This document shows positions 44,957 to 55,033 of a stretch of 64,000 nt of DNA, piece by piece; the first letter of the stretch is position 1; each line of letters begins with the position of its first letter. The notes under the pieces were generated by a model. That model was not told where the DNA came from and ran no database searches. It worked only from the letters and a program-made list of their open reading frames with translations. The position numbers were made by a program, and so were the translations under genes. Source of the DNA: Porphyra umbilicalis (taxonomy: Eukaryota; Rhodophyta; Bangiophyceae; Bangiales; Bangiaceae); the NCBI GenBank assembly GCA_002049455.2, contig KV918871.1, forward strand, positions 1-64,000. Reading direction: 5' to 3'.

Positions 44957-47900
44957 GTGCCCGACTTGGGGTTGCCCGGCGGAACGCGAAAGCGTACGGT
45001 GACAAGACTCTTACGTCGTGCCCTTCGGCACTATGAGATCGCAGCCGCGTTAGGCCCATGCCTGCGCATAATGCGAAGTTGCCGCCCTGTCTTAGACACG
45101 GGCGCCGGGGTGAACATAGTGCGAACTAGTGTTCTCCCTTCGAACTGGATGGCTTACGCCGAAGAGTTGACTACGCTTCCGCGCATCCGAGATGCAAACA
45201 ACAATCGTGTTGTGACGAAGTATGCCATACATCTGTATGTAGACACCGGAGGTGTGCGTCTATTTGACCGATTCCTCGTTGCCGACAACTTGTCAGTCCC
45301 GTGCATTCTTGGCACCGAGTTCATTGAACAAAACATCGAGGGCATTCTGCCGCGCTTGCGCAAGATCGTCTGGCAAGAGCACGTGCGATGCACGGAAGAG
45401 CAACCTCGGCCAACGCCGATCTTAGCTTGTCTTAACGACAGCGCGTGGGACCGCCACTGGCAAGATAAACCCGCTCGGGTTCGAGCCTGCAAACAGGTGC
45501 GTGTCAACGGACACAAGGAGGAGTGGATCATGGCCACGTGCGACACGCCTGGTATGGTTACCATCACACCGAACATTCGGTTGTGCCGACACAAGTCAAT
45601 GGCAGTCGCCCGCGGCATCGCCATCGTCAAACCGGACGAACCATTCCTGGTCAAGTTATGCAACTTCGGCAAGGACCAAGTCATTGTTCGCAAAAACTCT
45701 ACCTTGGGGTTTGCGGAACCCTACCAAGGGCCGATGCTTTCCGCCGTCTTGGATGACGACACCCCAAAGGGTGGAACCGATAACTCATCGGACGACGCGA
45801 GTCGTGACCCACTCGAGGACCTCGACCTCAGTGAGGCACCCGAGTACCTGCACAAGCAGATTCGAGACATGCTGAAGACGCATTCGTCTATGTGGGATGG
45901 AACCCTTGGCGTCATCCGTGCTACGGAGCACGCCATCGTCAATCCTCCCGACGCTCTGCCCATACGGGCCCAACCCTACCGCACCGGGCCGTTCAAACGG
46001 CAGATCATCGCTGATCAGATCAACAAGATGTTGAAGCTCAACGTCATTTCCCCTAGCCATAGTGCTTGGGCAAGCCCCGTGGTAATTGTACCAAAGAAGA
46101 ACGGCAAAGCCCGGTTCTGTGTCGACTATCGTCGGTTAAACAACATCACCAAGAAGGATGCTTATCCCTTGCCTCGGATGGAGGACTGCCTCGACTCCTT
46201 GGGAGATGCCCAGGTGTTTACCTCTCTCGACTGCACCGCGGGGTACTGGCAAGTACCCTTACGCAAGGATGACCAAGAGAAGACGGCGTTCACAACGCAC
46301 TGTGGTATATACCACTGGTTATCCATGCCGTTCGGCTTGACGAACGCGCCCGCTACCTTCCAGCGCGCGTTGGATATTATCCTCTCCGGTTTGAAGTGGC
46401 AGATATGCCTCGTCTACTTAGACGATGTCATCATCTTCTCCGCAAACGCGGAACAACACGTCAAAGACGTTGACACGGTTCTTCACCGTCTCCGCGAAGC
46501 CGGGGTCACCCTCAATTTGGAAAAGTGCACGTGGTTCTCCGATGAGGTCGAGTACCTAGGACACATTGTCCGCCCCGGGCAACTGCACGTGCACAACAAG
46601 AACGTGGATGCTCTGAAGCATGCCAAGTTTCCAACCACAAAGACCCAGCTGAAAAGCTTCTTGGGCATGTGCAACGTCTATCGACGGTTTGTCAAAGACT
46701 TTGCCAAACGAGCAAAGCCCCTGAACGCCCTGACTAGGGCTGAGATCCCACCGGATTTACCACCACCGACGGACGTGGCTATCGCCGCCTTCGAGGACCT
46801 TCGCAACGCACTGTTGTGCCCACCGGTCCTTGCCTTGCCGAAGGCCAATCGGAAGCTCGTCGTTGACGTTGACGCATGCGCCGACCAAGTTGGTTGTACC
46901 CTCCTCCAAGAGGAGCCGGGCGAACTGCTTCACCCTGTCGGGTATTGGAGCCGAGGACTCACTGCTGCAGAGCAAAACTACTCCACCACGGAGCGAGAAT
47001 GCCTCGGCGTTGTGTGGGCTGTCCTCAAGTTGAGGCACTTCCTCGACGGACAACGCTTCCTCATCCGAACGGATCACCAAGCACTTAGCTGGATCTACAG
47101 CACGACCGACTCAAGCGGACGCTTGATGCGATGGCGACTTCGCCTCTCCGAATATACATTCGATATGGTTTATAAACCAGGTGCATCTCACCACTTGCCC
47201 GACTTCCTGTCGCGCGCCTCTACGGTGGCGCCGCCAGAAGATATCCATGATGATATACCTTGTCTGGCATTGGCCGAGACGGCCAACGGCTTAAGAACGG
47301 GGAGGTACACGGGTACCGACACACCAGAACCGGTGGAGTTCGACGACGTTGTCGAAGCACAACAAACAGACGACTTCCGCGTCGAGATGTCCACTCGCGT
47401 GGAGCGCGGAACGGCCAAGGCCTTCTTCCGCGATGAGCATCACGCTCTGTACCGCCGTGCGCCTTACGGCAAACAATTGGTTATTCCAAAGTCGCTACGC
47501 GAACGCGTGTTGACCCTCGAGCACCACGCAACCGTGGCCGCCCATCCTGGTATGAACCGGATGTATTACACCATGCGCAAGGCATAGTACTGGCCTTCAA
47601 TGGTGACGGATATTCATTCGACCATCACCAAGTGCACAACGTGTGCGCAAAACCGCCTCGCCTTGCGGCGACACACCACGCCCTTGACCCTGTTCCAGGC
47701 TACCGAGCCTCTCACGGAGCTATCCGTTGACATCTTTGGGCCCATCCCGGCCTCCAAGAAGGGCAACCGCTTCATCTTGGTTATCACCGACCGCTTCGCC
47801 AAGCTCACCAAGTGCGTCGCCTTGCGGCGAATCACGGCTATGTCAGTGGCGTCAGCCATCATCGACGCGTGGGTGTCAGCCTACGGGCCACCGGACCGAA

Positions 47901-49420
47901 TCCTATCGGACCAAGGGCCCCAGTTCATGTCGAACTTCTTCATCGCTGTGATGAAAATGCTTGGCATTGAAACGGTTCGCACCACGGCGTATCATCCCCA
48001 AACCAATGGGCAAGTTGAACGGTACAACCGTACCATGGCTACGCAGCTGCGACACTACGTCGCCGACGATCCATCACGATGGGATGAGCTACTCCCGGTA
48101 ATCACCATGGCGTATAATAGCCAACCACATCGGTCGACGGGCATCGCCCCCTTTGAGCTTGTTATCCCAAGGCGGATCCCCAACCTCACGGTTCGCAACT
48201 TGCCCCCGGGCACTCCGCTTACCAATAAGGTAACGCTCAAAGATGGGTCACCCCTAGCTCGCAAGCGCGAGTTCATGGCCCGCCTGCGCAAGCAGATCCC
48301 CATCGTGGTCGAGGCCTTGCGTAAGACGCAACAACGTTACAAACGTAACTTCGACCATCGGGTTGCAACCCGCAATGCGGACGTCAAGATCGGCGACTAC
48401 GTATACACGACCAACCACGACCGGCAAAACAAGCTGCAAAGCAAAGCCATTGGACCCTTCGTGGTCGTCGACGCGGACGCGGACGCCTCCACGTTTGTCA
48501 TTGACATTGACGGCGAGGAGAAACGCGTCAGCAGTGACCAAGTCACCCCCGCTCCTCGTCCAACGACGACGGACAAGGTTCCACACCCCTTGCTAGATGG
48601 TCTAGACCAACGCAAGTCGACCCCGGCAACTGCCGATGAGTATGTGATCGACAAACTCCTAGGCTTACGCCAGACGGGTGACAGCTATAGCGCTAAGGTG
48701 CGCTGGTTCGACTACAGGTCGAAAGACGACACTTGGGAACCCCTGGAGAACCTCCCCCGCAACCTGGTGGTGCGTTTCCTTCGACAGAAGAAGAAGCATG
48801 TACCGGGGTACGAGTGGCAAACGCCAACGCGACGAAGTCGCCGACAGGCCGGGCTCACAACCGTGGCCAACATCGTCATGGACTCCACGTGGATACCCAC
48901 TATCCAACATGTCCATGTTACCGGTGACGGAGTTATCCATGCCGATGTCTCCTGGACAGAGTCAAGTACCGACGTTGCAATTAAGGAAGTAATTCCTGTG
49001 GCGTGGCTCAAGTCCACTCTGCCGTCCATGACGCGCAACTTTGCGTATGATCCGCAACTTGCCTTGCGGCATTTCTCTCGGCTGAACCGTGTTTACGGCC
49101 CGTACACATACGTATGGCCGAAATCCGCACAGGCGACACTGATCGGGAGCGATCCCCCCGTACCAGTGCTCCCCAACGGGCTTCTGGTACCTCCGGTGCA
49201 ACACTTGGACTCAGTCCTTCGACGCTTGGTAACAACCACAGAAGAAGCAACCGTGGTAATACCACAATGGACCAACGCCAGTTGGTACGCTACTGCCATA
49301 CGTGCATGTTTCGAGTACGAAGTGCTTTTATCAGCAGACTCAAGGGATACAAATCCCACAACATGGGCCATGATGGCCTGCCACTTCCTTCATCGCTATG
49401 ACGATAAGCAGAAAAACTGA
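44957..49420 (+). pseudogene. pol: Chromovirus Pol (PR-RT-RH-IN-chromodomain) with one nonsense codon
   Basis: No ATG start; probably made by frameshifting from gag. Aspartic protease DTGAG near residues 47-51. Reverse transcriptase with RFCVDYRRLN near residue 387 and catalytic VYLDDVIIF near 485. RNase H begins with VDVDACADQVGCTLLQ near 636. The integrase zinc finger is split by an in-frame TAG at 47585-47587 in the usual YYWP motif (TAC or TAT changed to TAG), after which the same frame continues with CTTC. The integrase core has VDIFGPIPA, LSDQGPQFMSN and QTNGQVERYNRT (D, D, E). The chromodomain (YVIDKLLGLRQTGDSYSAKV then RWFDYRSKDDTWEPLENL) is at 48637-48780. About 200 further residues follow it. 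Apart from the one stop the frame is intact, so the copy is young. Confidence 0.92.
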
Positions 49421-49562
49421 GAAGTGGATACGAACATGTCAAACGACAAACAACAACAAGACGAAGAAACATCAACACCCTAAAAAGGCGTAAGACCCCG
49501 ACATTGTCAACCCCACCCCCCCACCGGGGTCAACCGAGCAAGTCACTGAGCAGTGAACCTCG
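49421..49562. other. Short spacer between convergent pol and antisense ORF
   Basis: 142 bp between two convergent stop codons. It contains ACCCCGAC...GTCAACCCC motifs like those in the hairpins near the 3' LTR. It could carry termination signals of both transcripts. Confidence 0.4.
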
Positions 49563-51521
49563 CTACTCCTCGTCGTCACGGCGACGCGAGTCCCGACGGG
49601 AATCGCGGCTCGCGCCAACACTGGCCGCCGACTCCTGCGAGACACTACGCGCACGCGTGTTGCGCGCCGAGTGCGGAACCCCCGTCGACGGGCCTCCGCC
49701 CTCGTGGGTCCGACGACCAAGGATGCTCTGCGCGTTACAGCGCGCCGGCGCGGCCTCCTCCTCTGGCTGTATAGCCTCGAGGTGCTGGGCGAAGCGCCCG
49801 TAGTTGGCTTCGCCGTCAACGGCGCGAGCCACGGCATGTCCAATAATGGACAAAGCCGACTCAACACCCCGTCCGTCCGCGCGCTCAACAGCGGTACGCA
49901 AGCCTGCGATCTGCTCGACCCAGGCGCCAGCCACTGCCGACAAGGCTGCCCCGCGGGGCGCGCGAACGCGTACATCGCGCGCGCGCGCCGACCCAAACAA
50001 GGCAACCGCCGCGGTTGACGACGCGCGGGTCGGCCAAGTGGCATCCACCGACCGTGGCGGAGAGGGCGAGCGATCGCGCCGCGGTGAACGCGGGCGGTAG
50101 CGGCCCTCGCGGGCGTCGCCAACGGCGTGAGCCCAGGTCCGACGACCACGACGCCACACCCCGGGATGGTTCGAAGTAATTCGAGCCATCGGGAGTGGCG
50201 CGTTCGGGTCCAACGCCCAGTCGAAATCGACACAAGGGTGGCGCAGGCAAAAGCCGTATTCCTTGGTCGGGTCGACCGTGACCCGCACCTGCCGGGCTTC
50301 CCCGGAGTCGCGGTCGCGCCAGACGACGTCCTTAAGGACCTCCCGCCAGGGAAACGCCGTCACGGCTTGGCGCATCTTGCCGTACAAGACGTACTTGGCC
50401 TCGCCGTCGGGCGCGTCCTTCAACTTGGACGTATCCAACGCGTCAAAATGACGAAGCGTCTTCGTGTCCAAGTGGACGAAGAGCTTGTCCTCCTGCAGGG
50501 TGTGAACCCACGCAGCAACTAAGTTGCAGTAGTACTCGGAGTACACCTCCTGCCAGACGGAGCTGTAAGCGTTGCGCAACGCGTCCGCCATGTAGGACAC
50601 CACCACGGGGGTCGCCACCCACAACCCCGTGTGGGGCTCCCAGTCCGGGATAGGCGGAAGCCAACGGGACAAGTCGAACGCCCGTGGCGCACGGAGAAAT
50701 CCAGCCGCCCACGCGGTAGGCATCAACTCGCGACCGCGAAAGAAGCGCGCGTCAGCGGCCCGACGGTGGTCGGAGGGGAACATCGGCAGCCGAAAGGGGT
50801 TCGGCAACCCGGTGACCCGCGGACTGCGGTCATCTTCGACATTGTCGTTCTCCTCGTGCTTCACCAGCGCGAGCTGCTCGAGGTACGGCTCCAGACCGGA
50901 GTCGTGCCCGAAAGGGACCGAAAGGTCCTCGGCGAGAGCCCCGTTGAGGAAGACGGCCTTCGGCCAGTTGCGCAACAAGCGACAAAACGAGTTGGCCGCT
51001 GCCTCGATCGACTCTGTACCCTTCACAGGGAACATAAGCGCATTGGCGTACACTAAGCGGTGGAACGGGTGCAACGGCAGTTGGTACCGCACGACCTCGT
51101 TGCAAAACGACATCACCTCGTATACACGACGCTGAGGTCCCTGGTTCCCGAAGTACGGGTCCCCATGGACCTCGGCCACGCGGTCGCCCGCGTGGTCCGG
51201 CAACCCGGCTTGCGCCATCACGTCGATGAAGTCGGGCAACGCCTCGTAGTGGGCGTACACACGGCGCGTGTGCGCACGAGCGCGATTGCGTACGCACATC
51301 TCGTACAGACGGTTGTCGGTGACCCGCGGGACCCCATCGACCACCTCTACAGGGTTGGCGTGCACGTAGTACGAGCCGCGAGGCCGAAACTGGCGCAAGA
51401 CCTCTGGGTCCGCGGAGCAATCCACTTCCGGATGGCCACCCGCGGCGGCATGCGCCCCGTCGATGGCCTCACCGCCACCGGCAACGCCGCCGTCCACCGC
51501 CATCGCGGCGGAATCCGCCAT
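49563..51521 (-). CDS. Antisense ORF carried by the chromovirus, unknown function
   Basis: 652 aa from ATG 51521 (MADSAAMAVDGGVAGG); the frame is open on to 52025 through the adjoining minisatellite. It runs opposite to gag-pol between pol and the 3' LTR. The central 450 residues are complex and protein-like: RPRGSYYVHANPVEVVDG, RLYEMCVRNRARAHTRRVYA, FCNEVVRYQLPLHPFHRLVY, FSLRWLPPI-type patches (DLSRWLPPIPDWEPHTGLW), SVWQEVYSEYYCNLVAAWVH, KLFVHLDTKTLRHFDAL, KTMRQ-like KMRQAVTAFPWREVLKDVVW, and EYGFCLRHPCVDFDWALDP. A C-terminal RS-like part (RPRSPRRDRSPSPPRS) and a charged tail (SRDSRRDSRRRDDEE) follow. I recognise no family. It is not a second gag, pol or env in any form I know. Expression from the 3' LTR in antisense or from an internal promoter is possible. 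The lack of stops over 1.96 kb argues for selection. Confidence 0.7.
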   Translation of the reverse strand: MADSAAMAVDGGVAGGGEAIDGAHAAAGGHPEVDCSADPEVLRQFRPRGSYYVHANPVEVVDGVPRVTDNRLYEMCVRNRARAHTRRVYAHYEALPDFIDVMAQAGLPDHAGDRVAEVHGDPYFGNQGPQRRVYEVMSFCNEVVRYQLPLHPFHRLVYANALMFPVKGTESIEAAANSFCRLLRNWPKAVFLNGALAEDLSVPFGHDSGLEPYLEQLALVKHEENDNVEDDRSPRVTGLPNPFRLPMFPSDHRRAADARFFRGRELMPTAWAAGFLRAPRAFDLSRWLPPIPDWEPHTGLWVATPVVVSYMADALRNAYSSVWQEVYSEYYCNLVAAWVHTLQEDKLFVHLDTKTLRHFDALDTSKLKDAPDGEAKYVLYGKMRQAVTAFPWREVLKDVVWRDRDSGEARQVRVTVDPTKEYGFCLRHPCVDFDWALDPNAPLPMARITSNHPGVWRRGRRTWAHAVGDAREGRYRPRSPRRDRSPSPPRSVDATWPTRASSTAAVALFGSARARDVRVRAPRGAALSAVAGAWVEQIAGLRTAVERADGRGVESALSIIGHAVARAVDGEANYGRFAQHLEAIQPEEEAAPARCNAQSILGRRTHEGGGPSTGVPHSARNTRARSVSQESAASVGASRDSRRDSRRRDDEE

Positions 51522-51589
51522 CGCGTTGGTCGTCCGGGGGGTGTTTACCCTGGCCGTCGCCGCCGGGCTGGCCGCGCTTTCCGCCCCTG

Positions 51590-51985
51590 CCGCCGTCGCC
51601 GCCGGGCTGGCCGCGCTTGCCGCCCTTGCCGCCGTCGCCGCCGGGCTGGCCGCGCTTGCCGCCCTTGCCGCCGTCGCCGCCGGGCTGGCCGCGCTTGCCG
51701 CCCTTGCCGCCGTCGCCGCCGGGCTGGCCGCGCTTGCCGCCCTTGCCGCCGCGCTTGCCGCCCTTGCCGCCGTCGCCGCCGGGCTGGCCGCGCTTGCCGC
51801 CCTTGCCGCCGTCGCCGCCGGGCTGGCCGCGCTTGCCGCCCTTGCCGCCGCGCTTGCCGCCCTTGCCGCCGTCGCCGCCGGGCTGGCCGCGCTTGCCGCC
51901 CTTGCCGCCGTCGCCGCCGGGCTGGCCGCGCTTGCCGCCCTTGCCGCCGCGCTCGCCGCCCTTGCCGCCGGGCTTGCCGCCTTGC
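51590..51985. repeat. 39-bp coding-frame minisatellite
   Basis: Tandem units of 39 bp (13 codons) resembling GTCGCCGCCGGGCTGGCCGC followed by GCTTGCCGCCCTTGCCGCC. Some units carry an extra 21-bp piece. Because unit lengths are multiples of three, several frames on both strands remain open. The minus-strand frames give an Ala/Ser-rich run in frame with the antisense ORF or a collagen-like GGKGGKRGQPGGDGG run, and one plus frame gives a Leu/Ala-rich run. Confidence 0.85.
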
Positions 51986-52150
51986 CGCCGTGCGCGCCGC
52001 CCCCCCACTCGGCGGAAACCCACACTCACCGGGCCCAACACCTCGCGGTGTGCCACCTTGCGGCGACGCACCCCTACTCAACCTTGCCGTTAGGCAGCGA
52101 CCTGTGCGCAAGCACGAAGACACGGGATGGCCCCGTGCCGGTAACAACGC

Positions 52151-52385
52151 GAACCCGCACCCCGGCTTCCGCCGTGTCGTCGGGGGAGTCAACACCCCGA
52201 CGAGGGCGGCGCCTGCCGGCACAACGACAACCAGCTGGCGCTACCCCGCGCGCCCGACTCGGTGCTAACCGGCCTGGAGGTGTGAACCCCACACCCACGC
52301 TCGGCACCACGGACCCGCGTCCCGGCTTTCGCCGTGTCGTCGGGGTAGTCAAATCCCCGACGAAGGAAGCGCCACTCGGCGCCGA
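52151..52385. repeat. Duplicated 75-bp segment with a 9-bp-stem hairpin
   Basis: Two copies, 52151-52225 and 52311-52385, starting GxACCCGCxxCCCGGCTT. Each contains TCGTCGGGG, a 9-nt loop and CCCCGACGA, a perfect stem (52177-52203 and 52337-52363). They lie inside the chromovirus between the antisense ORF and the 3' LTR. Confidence 0.75.
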
Positions 52386-52774
52386 CGACGGTTGTCCCAA
52401 CGCGTGTTGCTCGACGCACCCGCTCCCCAACGGGTCTTAACCCCGACGCTGGTCGCCTGGAAACCGGCCGTCTGGCCACCCCGCCGACGCCGACGCCGAC
52501 TCCCCTGCGAGGGCGCGCGTACGCGCAAGCGCCGGTCGGATCCGCAGCGCCAGCTGCCCGCCACCCACGCCCACGCGTGTGTGGCGGGACGGTCGCGACC
52601 GACGACGGCGAACCGCCACCTCCCCCCAATCGGGACTGGGCGGCGCGCCCCCCCCACGGCTCCCACCGCCTGGGCGGTTGCGCCCGCGCGGGCCCGTAAG
52701 GGGCGGCGATCGCCCAATCGGGTTTCACCATCCTCGGATCTCACCGGGACGGTTCGAATCTCGCGTTGGAGGTA

Positions 52775-53159
52775 TGTAGCATATCTCTGCTACCAATTGG
52801 CAATTAGCCACGGGTAGCCCCCTTGACTGGCCGAATCCACGGATGTGTGTGACTCGGCTTGTGGCATGCCCTTTGGGGGGTTACTTCCGCATTGTTTATT
52901 TTTTATTGCTTGCCTGTCTTATCTGTCTGCCGGCACTCATTACGATCGCTTGATCGGATGGTCGATCGACCAGTGCCGTTGTTTGTATTAAACCACCGTG
53001 GGTCCGGGGTCGCCGTCGTGGGCACCACCCGGCTCCCCTTCGGATGCCCTTCATCAAAAGGTCTTCTTCCTCGCCGCGACTGCGATAGGACTTGCTTTAT
53101 TGCTTAGCTACGGTCGGTCTCAGTACACTGGTAATTGAACTAACGTTATTAATACCACA
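52775..53159 (+). repeat. 3' LTR of the chromovirus
   Basis: 385 bp, about six mismatches to the 5' LTR. It is preceded by a short purine stretch (TTGGAGGTA), a weak polypurine tract, and followed by GTGGC. Confidence 0.95.
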
Positions 53160-53164
53160 GTGGC
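53160..53164. repeat. Target-site duplication, right copy
   Basis: GTGGC, identical to 42689-42693. Confidence 0.9.
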
Positions 53165-53726
53165 CGCGAGTGGCAGCAACGGCACAGGGTTGGCCTCTCG
53201 TCGTCCACCGACCGGGACGGAAGCGTGTCGTCTCACTCGTCGTCTTACGAGTGGCCGCGGCGCTTTCGCTCTTCGTGGAGCCACGCCCCGGTCTGAGTCG
53301 GCGCCGTCCGGTCCGATCATGGAGATCACTATGAAAAAGGATGGGCTACTCGGGTACACGTTCCAGGACCGGCCGCGGTTCTTGGCAGCAGCACGGTGGG
53401 CGATGAGGGAACACCTCAAGATGGGCAAGTTCCCCACGAGACAAACTGCCGACAGCCAAGAGCGCGCTATCAAAGCGCTCGAGGCTGCTGAGCCGCCATT
53501 GACTCGGTGCATCGGAAGCTGGGGTGCTTTCTCGCTTTTGTCGCGGGCGCTGGCAAACTCCAAACTCGAAGGCGGCGATAACAAGGACCCTACTGCGGAA
53601 GCCGTGCAAGGTCAGGTACATGGAGCTGTCTCCAGTGGGCTGACAAGTGGCGCTGATGTGCCCCTTGATGGAGGGGGGGGGGCGGGGCTTGCGCTTCGTG
53701 CTGTGGACGTGGTTTGTGTGGGCCTA

Positions 53727-54472
53727 AAGGTATATCTCATGCACAACAACCTGTCCCAAAAAAGATGTGGGAGCGTCGGAACTGGTCCTCCAGCAGCCAA
53801 AGTCCCTCAGATGACAGATATGGGAGTTCCGGCGGTACTCCGAAAAAAAGGGGCTGTGAGTGTGAGAAGCGCCGGAATGCGCGTGGGTGGCGCGACACTG
53901 GTGAAGCGCTGCGTCCGTTTTCCAGCTCATCAATAGCCGTTGCAACAATGATCCAGCTGATAAATACGGTCCACTCAAACTGATAGGGCGGATCAAGCCG
54001 GCTGGCTTGCATGAGACGAAACAAAAAACATGCATTCAAACGGTAGCCCCCGCTTCATAATCTGTGCGACCAGATATGGCCGAGTCCAAGGGCCGGCGCT
54101 TCACTTTCGGTCCCGACCGCCAGCGTTTCCGCAATGCTCAGTTTCGACTCCTGATAGGCTGTAAAGCTCGTCATGTACATGCTTACAACTTTCCCTGGTC
54201 GAGCACGCCTCAAATGCCCGTCATGGAAGCATGGCGTCAACGAGAACGCAAAAAGTACCGCAAAACCGGCACCCTACTGTTTCTGCACGGACGACAAAGC
54301 TCCAGAATACAGTCCACACATCGGAACGGCGCGCATTGACTGAAAGCTTGCGAGTTGGTGGTTCTTTCTTTATTGAAACATTCGGCATTGGGTGCGATGA
54401 TGTCCGTCTCTAGCGGGCTTGAACATGCGTCGCCGCCAGAGGTTTTAATGCGTGAGATCCACCTTTAGTCAA
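53727..54472 (+). repeat. Unclassified coding repeat, copy B
   Basis: Second copy of the repeat at 34619-35395, same orientation, roughly 80 percent identical by eye. Its frame AESKGRRFTFGPDRQRFRNA continues through NFPWSSTPQMPVMEAWRQRE and LHGRQSSRIQSTHRNGAH; copy A has a stop within the same frame. Copy B lies just after the interrupted gene. Confidence 0.6.
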
Positions 54473-55033
54473 GCAGCAGGTGGGGATGAGACGCAGGATC
54501 GGAGGGGGTGTGGGCGGAGTGGACGGCGACACAAAATGGGGGGCGAAGACCTGGCCGCGGCCGGTGTCCAGCGCGAGCCTGATCACCCAGCCCAGCTTGA
54601 TTAGCATTCTTATTCACAGACAATGATGTCATCCACTGAAACAAAACTAGCGACAAACAAACGTACTGTACATAACAAGCGATATTAATAGATATATTGT
54701 TTACTGCGCTTTTGCTGCAGTAAGGCGAGCTGACTGCAAGCTGTGATGTGTGCGTTGAGAAAGTCATCGTGTGCCAATCACAGTCCCATCTGACCCAGGT
54801 TTTTTCCTGGATCGCTTGACCACGTTGTGCCTCAGGTACCGGCAGACGGTGGGCCCATCTGACGGCCTAGTATCTCGAAAAAAATGACCCACAACCAGGA
54901 GTGGGCAACAAGAGAGCGTGTGTGGTGCTACAAGAGATCTTGAAGGCTCTCTGGGGGGGTGTGGAAGGGGGAAGGGGGGGGTTTAAGGCATTAGGGGGGT
55001 GCTGGGGGAGTGCTGGGGGGGGGGTTGGGGGGG
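54473..55033. other. Spacer ending in a G-rich tract
   Basis: 54.47-54.93 kb is AT-richer without coding potential. 54947-55033 is a G-rich tract with many runs of five or more G, able to form G-quadruplexes. Confidence 0.45.

Larger units (their letters stand above)
42694..53159 (+). mobile_element. Ty3/Gypsy chromovirus, nearly complete
   Basis: 10,466 bp with 385-bp LTRs, target duplication, a primer binding site, gag, pol with a C-terminal chromodomain, and a long 3' region containing an antisense ORF. The two LTRs differ at about six positions by eye (roughly 98.4 percent identity), so the insertion is fairly recent. One in-frame TAG in pol (47585-47587) is the only clear lesion. A diverged solo LTR of the same family is at 55034-55430. 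Confidence 0.95.
42314..53700 (+). pseudogene. Unrecognised gene interrupted by the chromovirus
   Basis: Left part: exon 42314-42395 (MVVKHSPARQRGSRGRRAST), then an intron, then an exon from 42606 (ALAGLRAASQAAAGIAG) that runs into the retroelement at 42693. Right part: from 53160 the same frame continues (ASGSNGTGLASRRPP, then MKKDGLLGYTFQDRPRFLAA, KMGKFPTRQTADSQERAIKA, and RCIGSWGAFSLLSRALA). Taking out the element and one GTGGC copy leaves one uninterrupted frame, so the insertion hit a coding exon. The 3' end is unclear; coding-like sequence fades near 53620 before the repeat at 53727. No family is recognised. It could be a host gene or a gene of another mobile element. Confidence 0.5.

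Noticed and set aside
51463-52440. A 325-codon plus-strand Leu/Ala-rich frame across the minisatellite
   Set aside because: It is mostly the repeat array read in the sense direction; frames stay open because unit length is a multiple of three. The antisense frame continues into complex protein sequence, this one does not.
52750-52774. GGTTCGAATCTCG, resembling a tRNA T-loop (B box), just before the 3' LTR
   Set aside because: The flanking bases do not form a T-stem and no D-arm, anticodon arm or acceptor stem is visible.
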